64,000 bases of DNA from positions 6,546,145 to 6,610,144 of the forward strand of contig OX579633.1 in assembly GCA_951230915.1 (NCBI GenBank). The letters are read 5' to 3'. The first letter of the stretch is position 1. Every line of letters begins with the position of its first letter. The DNA comes from Antitrichia curtipendula. Taxonomy: Eukaryota > Streptophyta > Bryopsida > Hypnales > Leucodontaceae. Under the pieces are notes generated by a model, which worked only from the letters and a program-made list of their open reading frames with translations, was not told the DNA's origin and searched no databases. Of this stretch, positions 47,465-60,500 are shown in pieces. A program made the translations under genes and the position numbers.

Positions 47465-47592
47465 CTTCACCTCTTTCACTAAAGAAAAACTTTCCTTTCC
47501 ATACAAAATTTGGAAGATGAATAGTTGCACTTGTATCCTACATTAAGAGATTCATCGGCCAGAAAACGTCCTCTGCATTGTTTATGGATTAA
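47465..47592. mobile_element. Degenerate copy of the 230-bp TTAA element
   Basis: It contains GGAAGATGAATAGTTGCACTT and ends TTGTTTATGGATTAA, sharing the TTAA at 47589-47592 with the next element. The left end is not resolved. Confidence 0.5.
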
Positions 47593-48509
47593 TCCCTAAA
47601 GTCATGTAGTCCCTGCGGAGGGGCTCTTGGGATTTTGGATAGGCTCGTATGATCTCAATTTTTGACATGATTTCTTGAAACTTTTTTAAAAGATAGGAAA
47701 TCAGATTAACTTTTGGAGAATATCATTTTTATTTCAATCAGTACCTAGGAACAAAAGTTATGCCACCGTGAACCAAAAACAACTCAAGGGGCAACCCCAA
47801 AAAATTTACAAAAGTTGAATTTTTGAAATTTTTTCTCAAAGAATATATTTTTGTCTACATTTGAAGTTTTGATCCATTCTATTTGGACTAGAGATGAGAA
47901 AGTTATAAACAATCTTTTTTTGCAGGCAATCTAAGCATCTTCTTGAAATAATAACTTATAGAATCCATTTTTTAATATAATTTTTATAATTTAAAAAAAA
48001 ATGTTAGTCATGGTTAAATTTGCTTGCTAGATCAATCTCACCATTGGGGTTATTGTATTTCAATTCCATCTTAGAGCTATTAATGGTTTTGTTTTCTCTT
48101 CAATCTTAAACCTACTTTTATTTATTTTTAATTTAATGAGTAAAAATTAAGTGTTTTTTTGTTGAATTATTTTTTTCTCTAGATTCTCAACTCAATTCTT
48201 GAACATAAAAATACAAAAAATCAAAATCAATAGTGCAAAAAAATTGAAGTTAAGAAGATTCAAAGCCAAAAAATCTAATTGATCAAGGTGTAAAAAAACT
48301 TTTTTTTTACTTTAAATGCAAATATTTTGCAATCTACGCGGGCAAAGTTTCTAAAAAAAATTCTGCACATTCTTGTACTTCTATAGTACAAGAACATTTG
48401 GTAAGATATGTAAAAATAATAATTTAAATTTTATTTTGCTCTTTGCAAAAGAGATGGCAGTTTTGAGTAGATTTTGATGAAAAAAAGGCCTTGGGACTTT
48501 AGGGGTTAA
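47589..48509. mobile_element. TTAA element family A, copy 3, inverted (921 bp)
   Basis: It starts TTAATCCCTAAAGTCATG and ends CCTTGGGACTTTAGGGGTTAA. The complement of the end is TTAACCCCTAAAGTCCCAAGG, matching the start in 13 of 14 bases next to the TTAA. The interior aligns with the reverse complement of 36506-37565. Confidence 0.75.
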
Positions 48510-49562
48510 GGTAGGTGGCTTGAAATGCGACCCTCTTCTTCAGATCGTCCTGTAGGGAGCTCTGAAATGAAAACCAAATGGTTCTAAAATGGACTACCAA
48601 CCTCTCTTAGTGCATAGAGTTGCATAATTAAGGATTGTCAATGGATGGAATAAGAGCCAGGAAAAGTCCATTTCAAAGCCAGAGTATGTCCAATTAATTT
48701 TTCAAAAGGGGAATTGATGGCCCAATTGCCTTCTTACAGATTTTAAAAGAGTGTAGGATCCATTTAAGTTTTGTAAGGGTCCCATTTAGGAACCTTGTGT
48801 ATTATTTTTTGAATGTCGCAATGTTTGTTTTTGGTCAAGCCATTTCTTTTTCAAACTGCACATGAATGAGTTTAGCAAGACCCATGATCACAAATAGGTG
48901 TCTATGATAGAATTATTTAAAAATTCACAAGTAATTCATAAGTGCTCCAAAAAATATGAAACCACTTGTGTTAGATTCCGCATCAATTTTTCTTCAAGTG
49001 AAAAATAATGGAAAATATCTTGGGGCATCTGAAAACCATCAGAAAGGTTCAACAATCTTTATAGTGTCGCTTTTTGAGCCACCTACCTTGAGGGATATTG
49101 CAAGCCCCACAAGCATTTTGAAAGCCAAAACCTGAATTTCTCATAATTCCTTGATTTTAAATATTTTTAAGCTTCGCAAAGAAATTGAAGCTCCAATGAT
49201 CTACTTTGTACTCCATATTCGTTTTTTTTATCAGAATTGTTAAAATGGTCATCTTGCTCACTCTTTCACTGAGGTACTTTCCCCCAAATGGACAGATGGA
49301 TGGGAGATCTACCTTAATGCGGAATCCCCACTTGCACTCTTGCAGCGTGCCTTACTGTACTCCTCCCTGATTATTCGGTCTGTTGGTGTCAGACTACTAA
49401 AAGTCCATTATTTTCAGCCCATGCAATGCTTGCTTGGTAATCTCATTTATGAGGAGGTGGGCCACTGGCATTAAATTTCTTTTTCCAGACGGTATCTAAG
49501 TGGTTTCCATTAACTTTCTTTATTTCACAAGTAGCCATACTTTAAAAAATTAATCTTAGTAT
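48510..49562. other. AT-rich intergenic sequence, no gene seen
   Basis: No supported ORF, RNA gene or transposon end. Confidence 0.4.
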
Positions 49563-50206
49563 TTAACCCCTAAATGCCCAAGGCCTGTTTTGAGCTGCTT
49601 GGAATTTGCTCTAAATTGAACAAAATGCCAACATTTTGATAAGTTGTATCAATTTTTTTTGAACTGTAACCGTACCAATTCAAACTAGACATGTTAGAGA
49701 TCTCATAGGAAAAGAAAACACAACAATATCACTTATGGAGTGAAAGATTATAATGTTTGACCATGAGGGTGTTAAAACTACATAAATCTTTCAATCCTCT
49801 TTTCACAAGTGAAACTTAAAAAGTTGGTGACCAAAAACATATGATGTTAAAGGGCCTAACATGTATAACCCCAATCAATTTATGGCTTCTTAAAATCTAC
49901 TCTATAACTTTTTTAAATGAATTTTGAATGTGATTTTTTCTCCAAGATCTAGTGTATTTGAGACTCATTTTCAAGAGCTCTCAACACTATGGGAAGTCAA
50001 GATTGCAATGGATACCCTTACACAAAATCTTGAATAGAAAAATCACTATCATTTATTTTCAAGATCGGATTTTTAATGCTAAAATTAGACTTCAAGAAGA
50101 ACTTTCCAAAAATATAAACTACTAAAATAGCAACTTGATTAGGTTTTATTTAACTTCAAAGTTTTGCAAACACCAGATTTGGGTGCCTCGGGCATTTAGG
50201 GGTTAA
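49563..50206. mobile_element. TTAA element family B, complete copy (644 bp)
   Basis: It starts TTAACCCCTAAATGCCCAAGG and ends CCTCGGGCATTTAGGGGTTAA. The inverted repeats match perfectly for 17 bases including the TTAA, with one mismatch in the next four. This is the best-preserved TTAA element in the window. No coding capacity. Confidence 0.88.
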
Positions 50207-51580
50207 AATAAACAGAACATAAGAGCTATGGTGTGAAAGTTATAATTTGAAGTTTTTATTATGAATTTAAAAAATCAAAAAATTATTTTTACTTTTATTC
50301 TGGTTGTGGCAATGGCACAAGGCACTCTAGTCCATTCATTAAATTAGGTTGTTTTGTTTTGTTTTATTTTGTTACATTGAGATTTTCTAGATTGTGCGTT
50401 CTTCGGTCACGTTCTTTGTACCATCGGAAAGCTCTCAGTGAGGAGGGATGCATAGGCTTTGTTTCACAATGTTTGGACCTACAGTGCAAAAGTTATGGAA
50501 TTTTAAAGTTTTTATGAGTAAAAAATTAGAAAAATTTACTTCTATTTTTGTTTTGGGTGTGGCAATGACACAAGACACACTAGTAGATACTAATACATCA
50601 CTTGAAGTAGAGGTAACAAGGTAGTATGATTGAAAAGCAAGAATGTAATGATACGTAGCCTTAGAGTTGATCCTCAATTTCTAAAGGATTGGGCATTCAA
50701 ATTTTGAACAACAAATGAACAGAAATACATCTGAAGCACTTGAAACGCATTTTTTCATCCATTATTTTTTTTTGAAGATTCTTGTGTTAGTTCTTTAACA
50801 TTTTTGTGATATAAATTCTAAAGATTTTTCTTTGCAAATACTCTAGAATTCAAAGGGTATTAGTAGGTGTAACCTCAAAAAATAAGTTTTTTAGTTTGAT
50901 CCTTCAAAAATGACTCGAATAAAATAAATAATTAAACATCTTCAAATTTACTACAATTGCAATTTAACATTTTAAACTTAGAGAAAAAAAAACTTGTGAA
51001 AATCACAAATATTCAATCTACAATTAATATTGGAAGGAGTTTTGGATTTTGGATTTCAAATATTATTGAAAAAAATTAATGTGAAAATCACAAATATTCA
51101 ATCTATAATTGATATGAAAAGGATTTTGGATTTTGGATTTTGGATTTTAAAGACTATTGAAAAATATTGGTTGTGTATTAATTAGTTTAGCTATATAGAT
51201 ATGATCTATGGATCATATTTTGCAACTATTGTTTAATAGTCATTATTAAATTTTTCTTCTAAGTTGCATTTTATAATACATTTTCACAATTTTAGAAATC
51301 TAGACTACTCCTTGGTCCTTGGGGGGGTCATTGGTCAATAAGGACCTTTTATCTTCATTTTGATCAATTATGTGAGATGTGGGGTTTGATTCCAATGATG
51401 GAGAAGAAAATCATCATCTTTGTTTAATTTCCAAATGCAATTTAGGATCTATAATTGTTTAATTTTATCCCTATTTATTGGTTTATTGGCATTGTATAAG
51501 TGACAAGCCATTTATGCCAATACATTCCTAAATAATGCACATATAAAACTTTGCTTCTCTATTGTTGACATGTGCCCGTT
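50207..51580. other. AT-rich intergenic sequence, no gene seen
   Basis: A block of about 110 bases is repeated in tandem at 50990-51170 (phrase AATCACAAATATTCAATCTA twice). No supported gene. Confidence 0.45.
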
Positions 51581-51943
51581 TTAACCTTTAAAGGATATTT
51601 GAGCTCTTCAGAGGGTTACCCAAATTTGGACTTCATAATCATTCATATGTAGACATCATGTAGTTTGTTTAATGATGAATGACCAATCAATGATGAACTT
51701 CCACCCTTCTCAAGACCATGGACAACCTCAAAGCTACTATTAGTTGTTTTTTGAAACTTTCCAATGCGAAAACTATGAGTTCAAATTGTACTTCAAAATC
51801 CAAGATTTAGATTGATAGATGCATCTCCTAAAAACAAAGAAAATGATACCAAAATGTTTACTTATAGTTGAGTGTTAGAGAGGTTTTCATGAAGATTTTT
51901 TGAAATCCAAGCCCTTGGGTTGGGTTTGTCTTTTAAAGGTTAA
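51581..51943. mobile_element. TTAA element with CCTTTAAA ends (363 bp)
   Basis: It starts TTAACCTTTAAAGGAT and ends GTCTTTTAAAGGTTAA; the ends are inverted repeats of 12 bases plus partial extension. No coding capacity. Confidence 0.65.
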
Positions 51944-52575
51944 TTGACAAATATCATTTCACATATGCTACTTTAGATGAACAATTCAGACTACACATAA
52001 GTAATTTATACTAAGAGGTCGTGACCTAGGCATGCCACTTATATATGATTATTATGAAATTCTATAGCATTGTGACAATATACTAGTAGTATTACATATA
52101 AAAAGCATTGTACGTTGAATGAGTCAAGGATAGTATAGTCTTTTCATATTTTTCAAATTTATCCTTATTATATGTGGAAGCAATTTTTGCCACAAAGTAT
52201 CGAAGTATTAAAATGAACTATTGATTATTCGGTATGTTTATTTTCTATAATAGTAATTGGCAATTGAATGAAAGAAACGATATTAGAGAATTTGATATTA
52301 ACCTTTTAAGATCATTGGAGCTTCCTAAAAGTGAACTACAAATGATTTCAAATGAACATTAAAAAATGAATAATTGCAATTTATCATCCATGATATAATT
52401 TTAAAAAAAATTGAGTTTATTTATAGAAGATGGTGGTGGAAACAACGGGGCTAGTATGTGAGTCCAAGAATGCAAGCTTGTAAGCATTGAGCTTACAATA
52501 TATGTACTTATAATATAGATTCCCCACTCTATAGAAGATGTATGTATCATAAACACCTATAATATGGGTATTTAT

Positions 52576-52634
<59 letters not shown>

Positions 52635-53403
52635 TATAATCATAGACGGTTTCTATAGTATATACACCTATAATACATGTGTTTAGTATTGTAGGCTCAT
52701 GGGCTCACACTCCTATGCTCACATAATAGCACCCCTCGTGGTGAAAATTCCATTGTTGAGATATTACTTTTTATTCTACAAAAAGAGATGGAAAGTAAGA
52801 GGATTTCAAAAGTTTTTTTTTGGGACATTTTGGTACTTGGGCTCCCTACTCTAGATCTAGATTTTATCTATGAAGATGATTTTTTTGAATTTGGTCTCAT
52901 CTAATGAAATGAGTAGTTGATTAAATTGAGTTTCTAATCTAGTTTGAAAATTTCAAAAATTCCTAAAATAAAGTATTTAATTGCAATTTGAACAATGAAC
53001 TTGTTCCCACAATCTATTGATTTTCTATTTGTAAAATGACCTGTAAAATTTATTTATGCTTTAGTACTTTCCATTATAATATACAATTGTAGTGAAACAT
53101 TCAAATTTTATGAGCTTATTTTGTATTTGATGCAAGTTGTTATTGTTTTTTTTTGTTCAAAAATTCATTGTATTTTGAAATCATTACCAATAAATGAATA
53201 ATTTATATGACAAGCGATATGATTTTTTTTCTAAAATAAATTTTTTCATTCACATTTAGTGTTAAAAGGAAAAATGCCGAGGCCCCCAAATGGTTGATGG
53301 ATGACTTCCGAAATCAATGTAGAGATGAAGAATGCACCTACTGGTTCAAAAATTAGATCATTTTGGATAAAATAATTTGATGATAGGTCTCGTCCTTTAA
53401 GGG
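51944..53403. other. AT-rich intergenic sequence, no gene seen
   Basis: It contains an (AT)27 microsatellite at 52579-52632. The stretch before 53407 ends CGTCCTTTAAGGGTTAA, a lone right end of the TTAA element type. No supported gene. Confidence 0.5.
52579..52632. repeat. (AT)27 microsatellite
   Basis: 54 bases of uninterrupted AT dinucleotide. Confidence 0.97.
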
Positions 53404-53407
53404 TTAA

Positions 53408-54550
53408 ATGCTCCCAAGTCTATGTTGTAGATCATTAACAAAGTGCTTCATGACATTGTCTTTGACAAAGAATTCCTCATTCATCTGAAATAGTGCCTTG
53501 AATCTTTAAAATATAAAATTCCTTCTCAACCAAATTGATGAAACCCAGGATATTGAGACCAAAGATAAAGCCGAAATTGGCAAAATTCCAAAAAATATTC
53601 GTGTGTTCAAAGGTAAAAGAGGTCAAAACCTACACACCGTCCCCAAGACCCCCACGACCGCGAACAAGACCCTTTTCACACCACCCGAACTCGCTCCTAA
53701 TCCATTCACAGGTTTAAGCCGAATGCAACGTTACTGCAAGGGATTCTGAGTTTGCATTTCTCGCAAGTGAAGGAATCGCCTTTCCCGTCCTCCGCACAAT
53801 CTCGCGGTCCAAAACCGACGCAGAGGAATGCGTCACTCCCTCGTAGAACGTTACGATTCAGCGATTCTGTTTCGAATCTGTTTCGGAATGGAGGAGAAGA
53901 TTTCACGGGGACGGAGGTGAAGGAGTAGCAAGAGAGCTGGTGCTCATGAGCTGGATCGTGGTCTGCCAGCGGGTGGTATCGTCGTCCCAAATGGCTGCCA
54001 CTCGCGGTTACGCCGTGCCCGGTGCAATGTGGGCCAAGTGCGTGACCAATTTCCATTCCGAAGGCCGCTGTTTCGTCTTCCTGGAGCGAAAATTCATTCG
54101 CAATTTTGTCCTGCAGGTCAGTGGACATTGCATTACTTCGTTCTTTTATAATGAGCTCGAATTTTAAGTTTCTTGAATAATTAGGGTTTAAGAAGAGCAA
54201 GCGTTTGATTGTGATTTGAGAATTGGTTGTGATAGTTGTGGAATCGAGAGAATGGATGTTGCTGGTGAACTTATGATGCTGATGTTTGGTAGGATTTAGG
54301 GTTTAAGATTAGTGGAATTTCGATCGCAATCTCGTCGTGCAGGTTAGCGGACGTTGCAGTATTTCGTTTATATAAAGGGGTCGAGTTTTTAGGTTTCTTT
54401 AATATTTAGGGTTTAAGAAGCGTGTGAGTGTTCGATTCTGATTTGAAAATTGGTTGTGATAGTTGTGAAATTGAGAGAATGGATGTTGCTGGTGAATTTT
54501 TGGTGCTGATGTTTGGTAGGGTTTAGGGTTTAAGATTTTCGGGAGCCAGG
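53408..54550 (+). promoter_or_regulatory. 5' region of the topoisomerase gene with telo-boxes and a tandem duplication
   Basis: TAGGGTTT, the reverse complement of the plant telo-box AAACCCTA, occurs at 54182, 54297, 54407, 54517 and 54524. Such motifs are common in 5' regions of plant genes for cell division and replication. An ATG at 53991 opens a frame to a possible donor at 54116 (MAATRGYAVPG...FVLQ), which might be an upstream leader exon with organelle-targeting character, but its phase does not join 54551, so it is not included in the CDS. Confidence 0.6.
54084..54536. repeat. 226-bp tandem duplication at the 5' end of the topoisomerase gene
   Basis: 54084-54309 and 54310-54536 align from AATTxxTCGCAATxTxGTC through GGTTTAAGAT. 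They share TTGGTTGTGATAGTTGTG, GAGAGAATGGATGTTGCTGG and the TGCAGGTYAG potential splice donor. Confidence 0.85.
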
Positions 54551-57500
54551 ATGTGTACCAGTGTAGCGCCACCGCCGATTGAGAAGAAGGCAAATGATTG
54601 GAAGAAGCTTAAAGGGAAAGAAAGCGATCGAGAAAGTTTGCAATCTGTAGTGGTCGTAGAATCGCCCAACAAGGCGAAGACTATCGCCAAGTGCCTTGGG
54701 CCGAGCTTTACTGTACTGCCAAGCTATGGCCATGTTCGGGATCTTGCTTCAAGAGCTGGATCAGTGCGACCGGATGACGATTTCAAAATGCTCTGGGAGG
54801 TGCCAGGATCAGCTCGTCCTCATATTAATTCTATCAAAGCTGCTCTGAAACGGTTGGTCTCTGCATCCTCTTCTCGTACTACCTTCTGCTGGGTTTTCAC
54901 CTAAATCAAACAAGCAAAAATACAGTAAGAAAAACAAGCCCTCAAATTTCTAGTGCAATGAACCAGAAACCAAAACTTGTCAGGCTTTGGAAATGAATTG
55001 TAGCATCTCATTCTTAAATCATATGTGTCAGTGCTCTGACTGCATGAATTTTAGGATTGCGACATTTGAAGTGGTGATCAATGGATCATGGGTTTAGTCT
55101 TGGACTACATCAGAAGACTTTGAAATTCAATCTAAAATAATGTGTGAGGAACACAACTTTCCAAATTCTGTTTAAAGTGAAAGCAATTGAGTGAGAATTC
55201 AAATCCAATTTGTTCAGAACTGCACGTGTTGAACATTTTTGAACTGAAAAATTAGTGAAAAGAGGCCCTTTATTGAAGACAAAAGTAATTGCTTATAACT
55301 TGGCACTGTGTGTGTTTCTGTATGTTGTGGGGTTTTTAGAGCGCAGGTTTTGGTTTTGGCATCCGATCCAGACAGGGAAGGAGAGGCTATTGCGTGGCAC
55401 GTTTTAGAGATGTTGAAGATGGAGGGGGCTTTGAATAAGGAGATCCAAGTGAAACGAATAATGTTTCATGAAATCACGAAGACAGCAGTGCTCAGGGCCA
55501 TGGAATCCGCCCGAGATGTGAGTGAGACCTTGGTGGATGCGTATCTTGCGCGGCGGGCACTCGATTATCTGATCGGCTTCAACCTGTCGCCTGTTCTGTG
55601 GCGCAAGTTGCCGGGTAGCAGGTCAGCCGGGCGTGTGCAGTCAGCTGCTCTTCGCTTGATTTGTGACCGTGAACAGGAGATTGAGGCATTTCGGAGCCAA
55701 GAATATTGGACTGTTGAAACTCAACTAAGAAAGGATGGAGCCGAGGATGGACTTTCGTTTTCTGCTCGCTTGAGTCACTTGAAGGGAGAGAAACTGGGTC
55801 AGTTCTGTATTGCTAATGATTTGGATGCACAAGCTGCGTCCAAAAAAGTTTCAGAAGCCATTCTGCGTGTAGAAAGTGTGAAAAAGGGTCTCATTCGTCG
55901 CAAGCCTCCAGTCCCTTACATTACTTCCACATTACAACAGGATGCGTCCGCCAAGTTAGGATTTGGGGCCACTCGTACTATGTCGGTAAGTTTCTGCGAA
56001 GTTTGGATCGGTTTTATGACCATTTTTTTGTGCTGCTTTTATGTGATTGCTGAGAGACCTTTGGGTGAAAATTCATTTTGTTGTCAGCAAACGTGATCAT
56101 TTTGGTTAAATCCGAGGGTAGTAGTCCATTAAGTGGTTATCGTTTCGTTACATCTTAGTTCCACAGTTTTTGTCAGAAAGATGCTGGCTGTGGCTCGCTT
56201 AATTCTCAGAGTCAGATTATCGAAGCTGGATGAGTGTTGTGAGGGCTCGGTGACTTTGTTCATCCCTGGTGGTTTTGGCAAATATGAATACTGGTATCGA
56301 ATAGTCAAATTCTCTGGATTATTTTGTTGAGAGAGTTTGATCCTGTTTGCAGATAGCTCATCAATTATACGAGGGAGTAAAACTCAATAATGATGAACAA
56401 GCAGGACTGATTACGTACATGCGAACTGATGGTTTTCAGGTCCGTTGTGCTATATTTTAGCAACTTCTCCATACATATGAACGTATTATGAGGATTTTAA
56501 ACGGGTTTTTGAGAGTTGCCCGAGCATGTACCTGCAGTTCTTGTAGTCCCTTTTGCCTTAATTTTATCTGGTAATTATTGTGCGTTTGAATTTAGATATC
56601 TGCAGGGGCATTGGACAATATAAAGGATCTGGTTGGCTCTAGGTATGAGTCATTAAATCCTACCTCTTTTCATTTGTACATTCCTTTCAGATTCTTTGAT
56701 TTTCTCTGGGCTCTTCATTTAGGGGTATTTAACACCAAATATTTTTTTTAAGCAATGGCTAGCCTTTATAGGGTAAATGTTACTTAGAAATGAACTCGCT
56801 GGTGGTTTTACTGATTGTTTAGGCTTGATATCGAATGTATCCCCCTTGTAATGTAAACCAACTGAGCTTGGGTTCTTTCTACTGAGATTGGCATGCACGG
56901 AATGAAGTATTGGGATTCTGAGGCTCTGCTTACAATGGCGTGGTACAGATATGGACAAGACTATGTTCCGGCTGAAAGCAGGGTTTTGGTGTCCAAATTG
57001 AGAAATGCCCAAGAAGCTCATGAGGCTATTCGGCCAACTGATATATTTCGCCTGCCATGTATGCTTGTTTTATTTCGTGTTCTTTGTGTTCACATTTTGC
57101 TTTTAAACTATGGTCAGTGCATCAAGCATTGGTTGCGTTGAAGAGTTCAAAGTAACCTATCAGTAAGAGTCTTTACGATGGAACAAGTATATTTAATGCT
57201 TTATTCTTGGAGAAAAATTCATGGAAACCAAGTACTTCGTGATGCCAGTGTTGTTGGAGAGCTAATAATGCTGTAATTCCAAATTCGATTTATAGGTCTA
57301 CTGAAATGCACACATATGTCGAGGTCCTTTTATCAATGGGTATACACTTCCGTTTTTATTAGGTGAGCAAGATATACCTCTGAAATTCTGGCACGTAGGA
57401 AATGATTAACAGGACTTCTATTGTGGGTGTAGCATCCGTAGCTGATGTTTTGGAGGAAGATGCTTTGCAACTGTATAGCCTTATATGGGCTCACACTGTG

Positions 57501-60500
57501 GCGTGCCAGATGGAGCCTGCTGTATCCAGCCAGGTTTGGATTCTCAATATTAAAGTGAATGGAGTTCAGTCCATCAGATGTTTTAGTTAATCTAGGCAAT
57601 TGATCAGAGAGGAATGATGGGGCAACCTTTTCTTGCTTGCTGTGGCCGAAGATCATTGCTGACTATAAATTATAATGTAAAATCATTGCTCCTCACCTTT
57701 TACAATTATTGTCGATTAATGAGTGATTTAATCATGTTTTGTATGCTTAAGGGTCTCTTCGGGCATGTGATATATTCTGAAAGCTCGGCAGCAGTTAGAA
57801 TATGAGAGCAGTAGTTGAGGTCTTCTTTCATGTACTGTTAGATGTATAAACAATGTCTTATGCTGCTGACTTTATAATCTTTATGGGGAATGTTTTTTTA
57901 TGCGTAGTACTTAGAAGTGTAAATTCTTTGGTTGGAGTGACATGCAGGTCTCCGTATACGTAGTGGATGATGATGATGATGTGCAGATACGTGCTAGTAG
58001 CTCCGCTACGTCTTTTCCTGGATTTCTTGACGCCTATAAGGTTTGAAGCTCTTGCCCATTTTCCTAATTTGATAAGGTGCATCCCTACCGTCTCGATGTG
58101 GACTGTTTAGATACGGAACTGTTAGTTTTGGGCATCAAAATATTGAAATTCCAGCTGTAACGATGACGTAAATTTAGCTCCTCTTACAGTCATAGTTTTA
58201 TTTGATTCTCTCAGATTGGTTGAGGTAACCACATTGAGTGCTTGGGTTTTGGCTGGTTCAATACACAGGACACGGCAGCACTTGGTAAATTTGTGGAAAT
58301 TCTTCAAGATAAAGACGAGGGCGGATCTACTCTAGATTTGAATCAACTTGAGGTGACGAAAGCCAAGTCCTGTATAGGCATTCAATTGTTTCTGAATCAG
58401 GGATGCTATTATTTTAATTTTCTAATAATTGGAACTGGTGAGATGTGTTCGGTTTTATGTGATTTCTTTCAGAGCTCTTTTCGTAATGGTTGGGTCTGTT
58501 GATTATTTCATTAGCAGTTGTAGTGATTTAATGGTTTTGTGGGAGAGAAGCCAGGAGATCTTATAGAACTATTAGAGTTTCGACCACGTCAGCACTTCAC
58601 AGAGCCTCCACCCCGTTTTTCCGAGGGTACTTTAGTAAGTGAGCCTAATTTATATGTGTGTTGTGACTTTGATGTAAAGTTCTGCAGTTGCTTTGACAAT
58701 CTGTTTAAGTAATGCTCATAATAATGTTTATTGATATTCTGTCACCTCTTTGGATTTTGTGGCCTTCTCCGTTCTAAACTTTTACATTGACTTGTAAACA
58801 AATTGTGCATTGTGCTCAGCATGTACTTGCTGCAAATGCATTCGTGTGATTGTGATCACAGTCTTGGAGATAGAATAGAACCTCTTTCTCACATGGAAAT
58901 GTGCAGGTGAAGCAACTGGAAGAGCTAGGCATTGGTCGTCCTTCAACATATGCTCCCTCATTACGTACTTTGCAGGTTTTGATCTTCTGACTAACCTTAA
59001 AATGTATTGGGTTGTTATGTGGCCTCTCTGCTTGTAATTATTCAGAATTATATTTCTATCCATGGTCTATAGAATTAAAATAAGGCATTAGCTGGAAATG
59101 GCTTGGAGACTGAAAGTATCTAGATTCTGGTTGTTACATCTAATTTTTGTATCAGTACCTAATATCGGTTGCACCTTTTTGGTTGACTTGTTTCCGGGAG
59201 TTGTTTCACTTGCTGATTTTTTTCTAGATCAGCTCATGATAGAAGAGGATTCTTTCCTAAGGAAACCTCCCTTTTTTCCAGGTCAGGAATTATATGAAAA
59301 TTGATGAACATCGAATTTTTCCGGAAGTGCGAGGACGCATGGTAAGTTATGAGAACTCTTTTCTCAAACCTTTCATACTAAATTATGTTCTGCATAACTT
59401 TGCTTTCATAGGTGACTTTTCCCACAGTTTGCTGACCTGCCCATATGCGTTTCTGTTTTTGATGCTTCTACTACTTGAATTTCCTGTGCAGGTATCCGCA
59501 TTCCTCATTCACTATTTTCCAGAGTTTACAGACTTTGCTCTTACTGCCAATATGGAGAGGCAGGTATGACATGGTGTTTTGTCCCTGATGTTTCAAAACC
59601 CTTGCGCATGTTATCTAGTGATCGTGCTAGAAAATGCCTATATTTCAAGATAGCTATATGAGAATTTTTTAATGTTCCAATTGATACTCCAAGTAAGAAA
59701 GCTTGTTTTTGATGCCTCACTGCTTGAGCGGGAGGTTGGATGTGACTTAATCAATCTGCTTAAAACTGTTTGTATGACAGCTCGATGAAGTATCAGCAGG
59801 ACATGCAAACTGGAAGGAGGTGCTGAGAAATTTCTGGCCTGAATTTCATGAGGATGTTATGGATGCCATGAAAGTTCCTATTAGTAAGGTACAACCCGTT
59901 GTCCCAAGGCTTTGACTCTCCACCTCTTCCTACCAGTTTGCATGGTTTGGATATCCTCAGATGATTTCATTAGCCATTCCATTTTGAATGTGAAGGTGGC
60001 CGTGCTGCTCGAAGAGTTGCTAGCCAAACAGCTCTTTCCGTCAACAAGTGCAGGGACTGGGGACAGAGTTTGTCCAAGGTGATTTATTCCTGGTTATACT
60101 TCCTGATGAGTTTTGTTGCTTCTAGAGGACGTCAACTCTGTTTATTGGCGTAGATTGCTGACAAGGTTTTAAGCAATGATTTCGAGTCATTGTTTTCAGT
60201 TCTAATTCTGCGATAGTTTTAAGGGAGAACATCCATTTCTTTTGCCCTATGTCTTGATGACTAATGTAGTCCTCCTCTTAAAATTTGATGTGTCAGCTGC
60301 AAGGAAGGAAAGGTGTCTCTAAAACTGAGTCGATTTGGAGCTGGCTACTTTTTTGGATGTTCACGTCACCCTAATTGCCTGTATTCGCCTCTTCCAACTT
60401 TTAATTTCCAATTATAGGCTTCCTGTGTTATCTTTAAAGTGTTGCCAGTCATTATGATAAGTCTCCCCACTCAGTTGAGCATCGAGTAGTCAATTTCTCT

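Noticed and set aside
53991..54116. Upstream coding exon for the topoisomerase
   Set aside because: It is open and ends at a good donor, but its phase 0 end does not join the 54551 frame at any nearby AG, so it was left out of the CDS.
53706..54200. 164-residue minus-strand ORF
   Set aside because: No domain recognised; it overlaps the leader of the plus-strand topoisomerase gene and is probably chance.
54517..54531. Interstitial telomere repeat
   Set aside because: Only one or two TTTAGGG units at each place; better explained as telo-box motifs in the gene leader.
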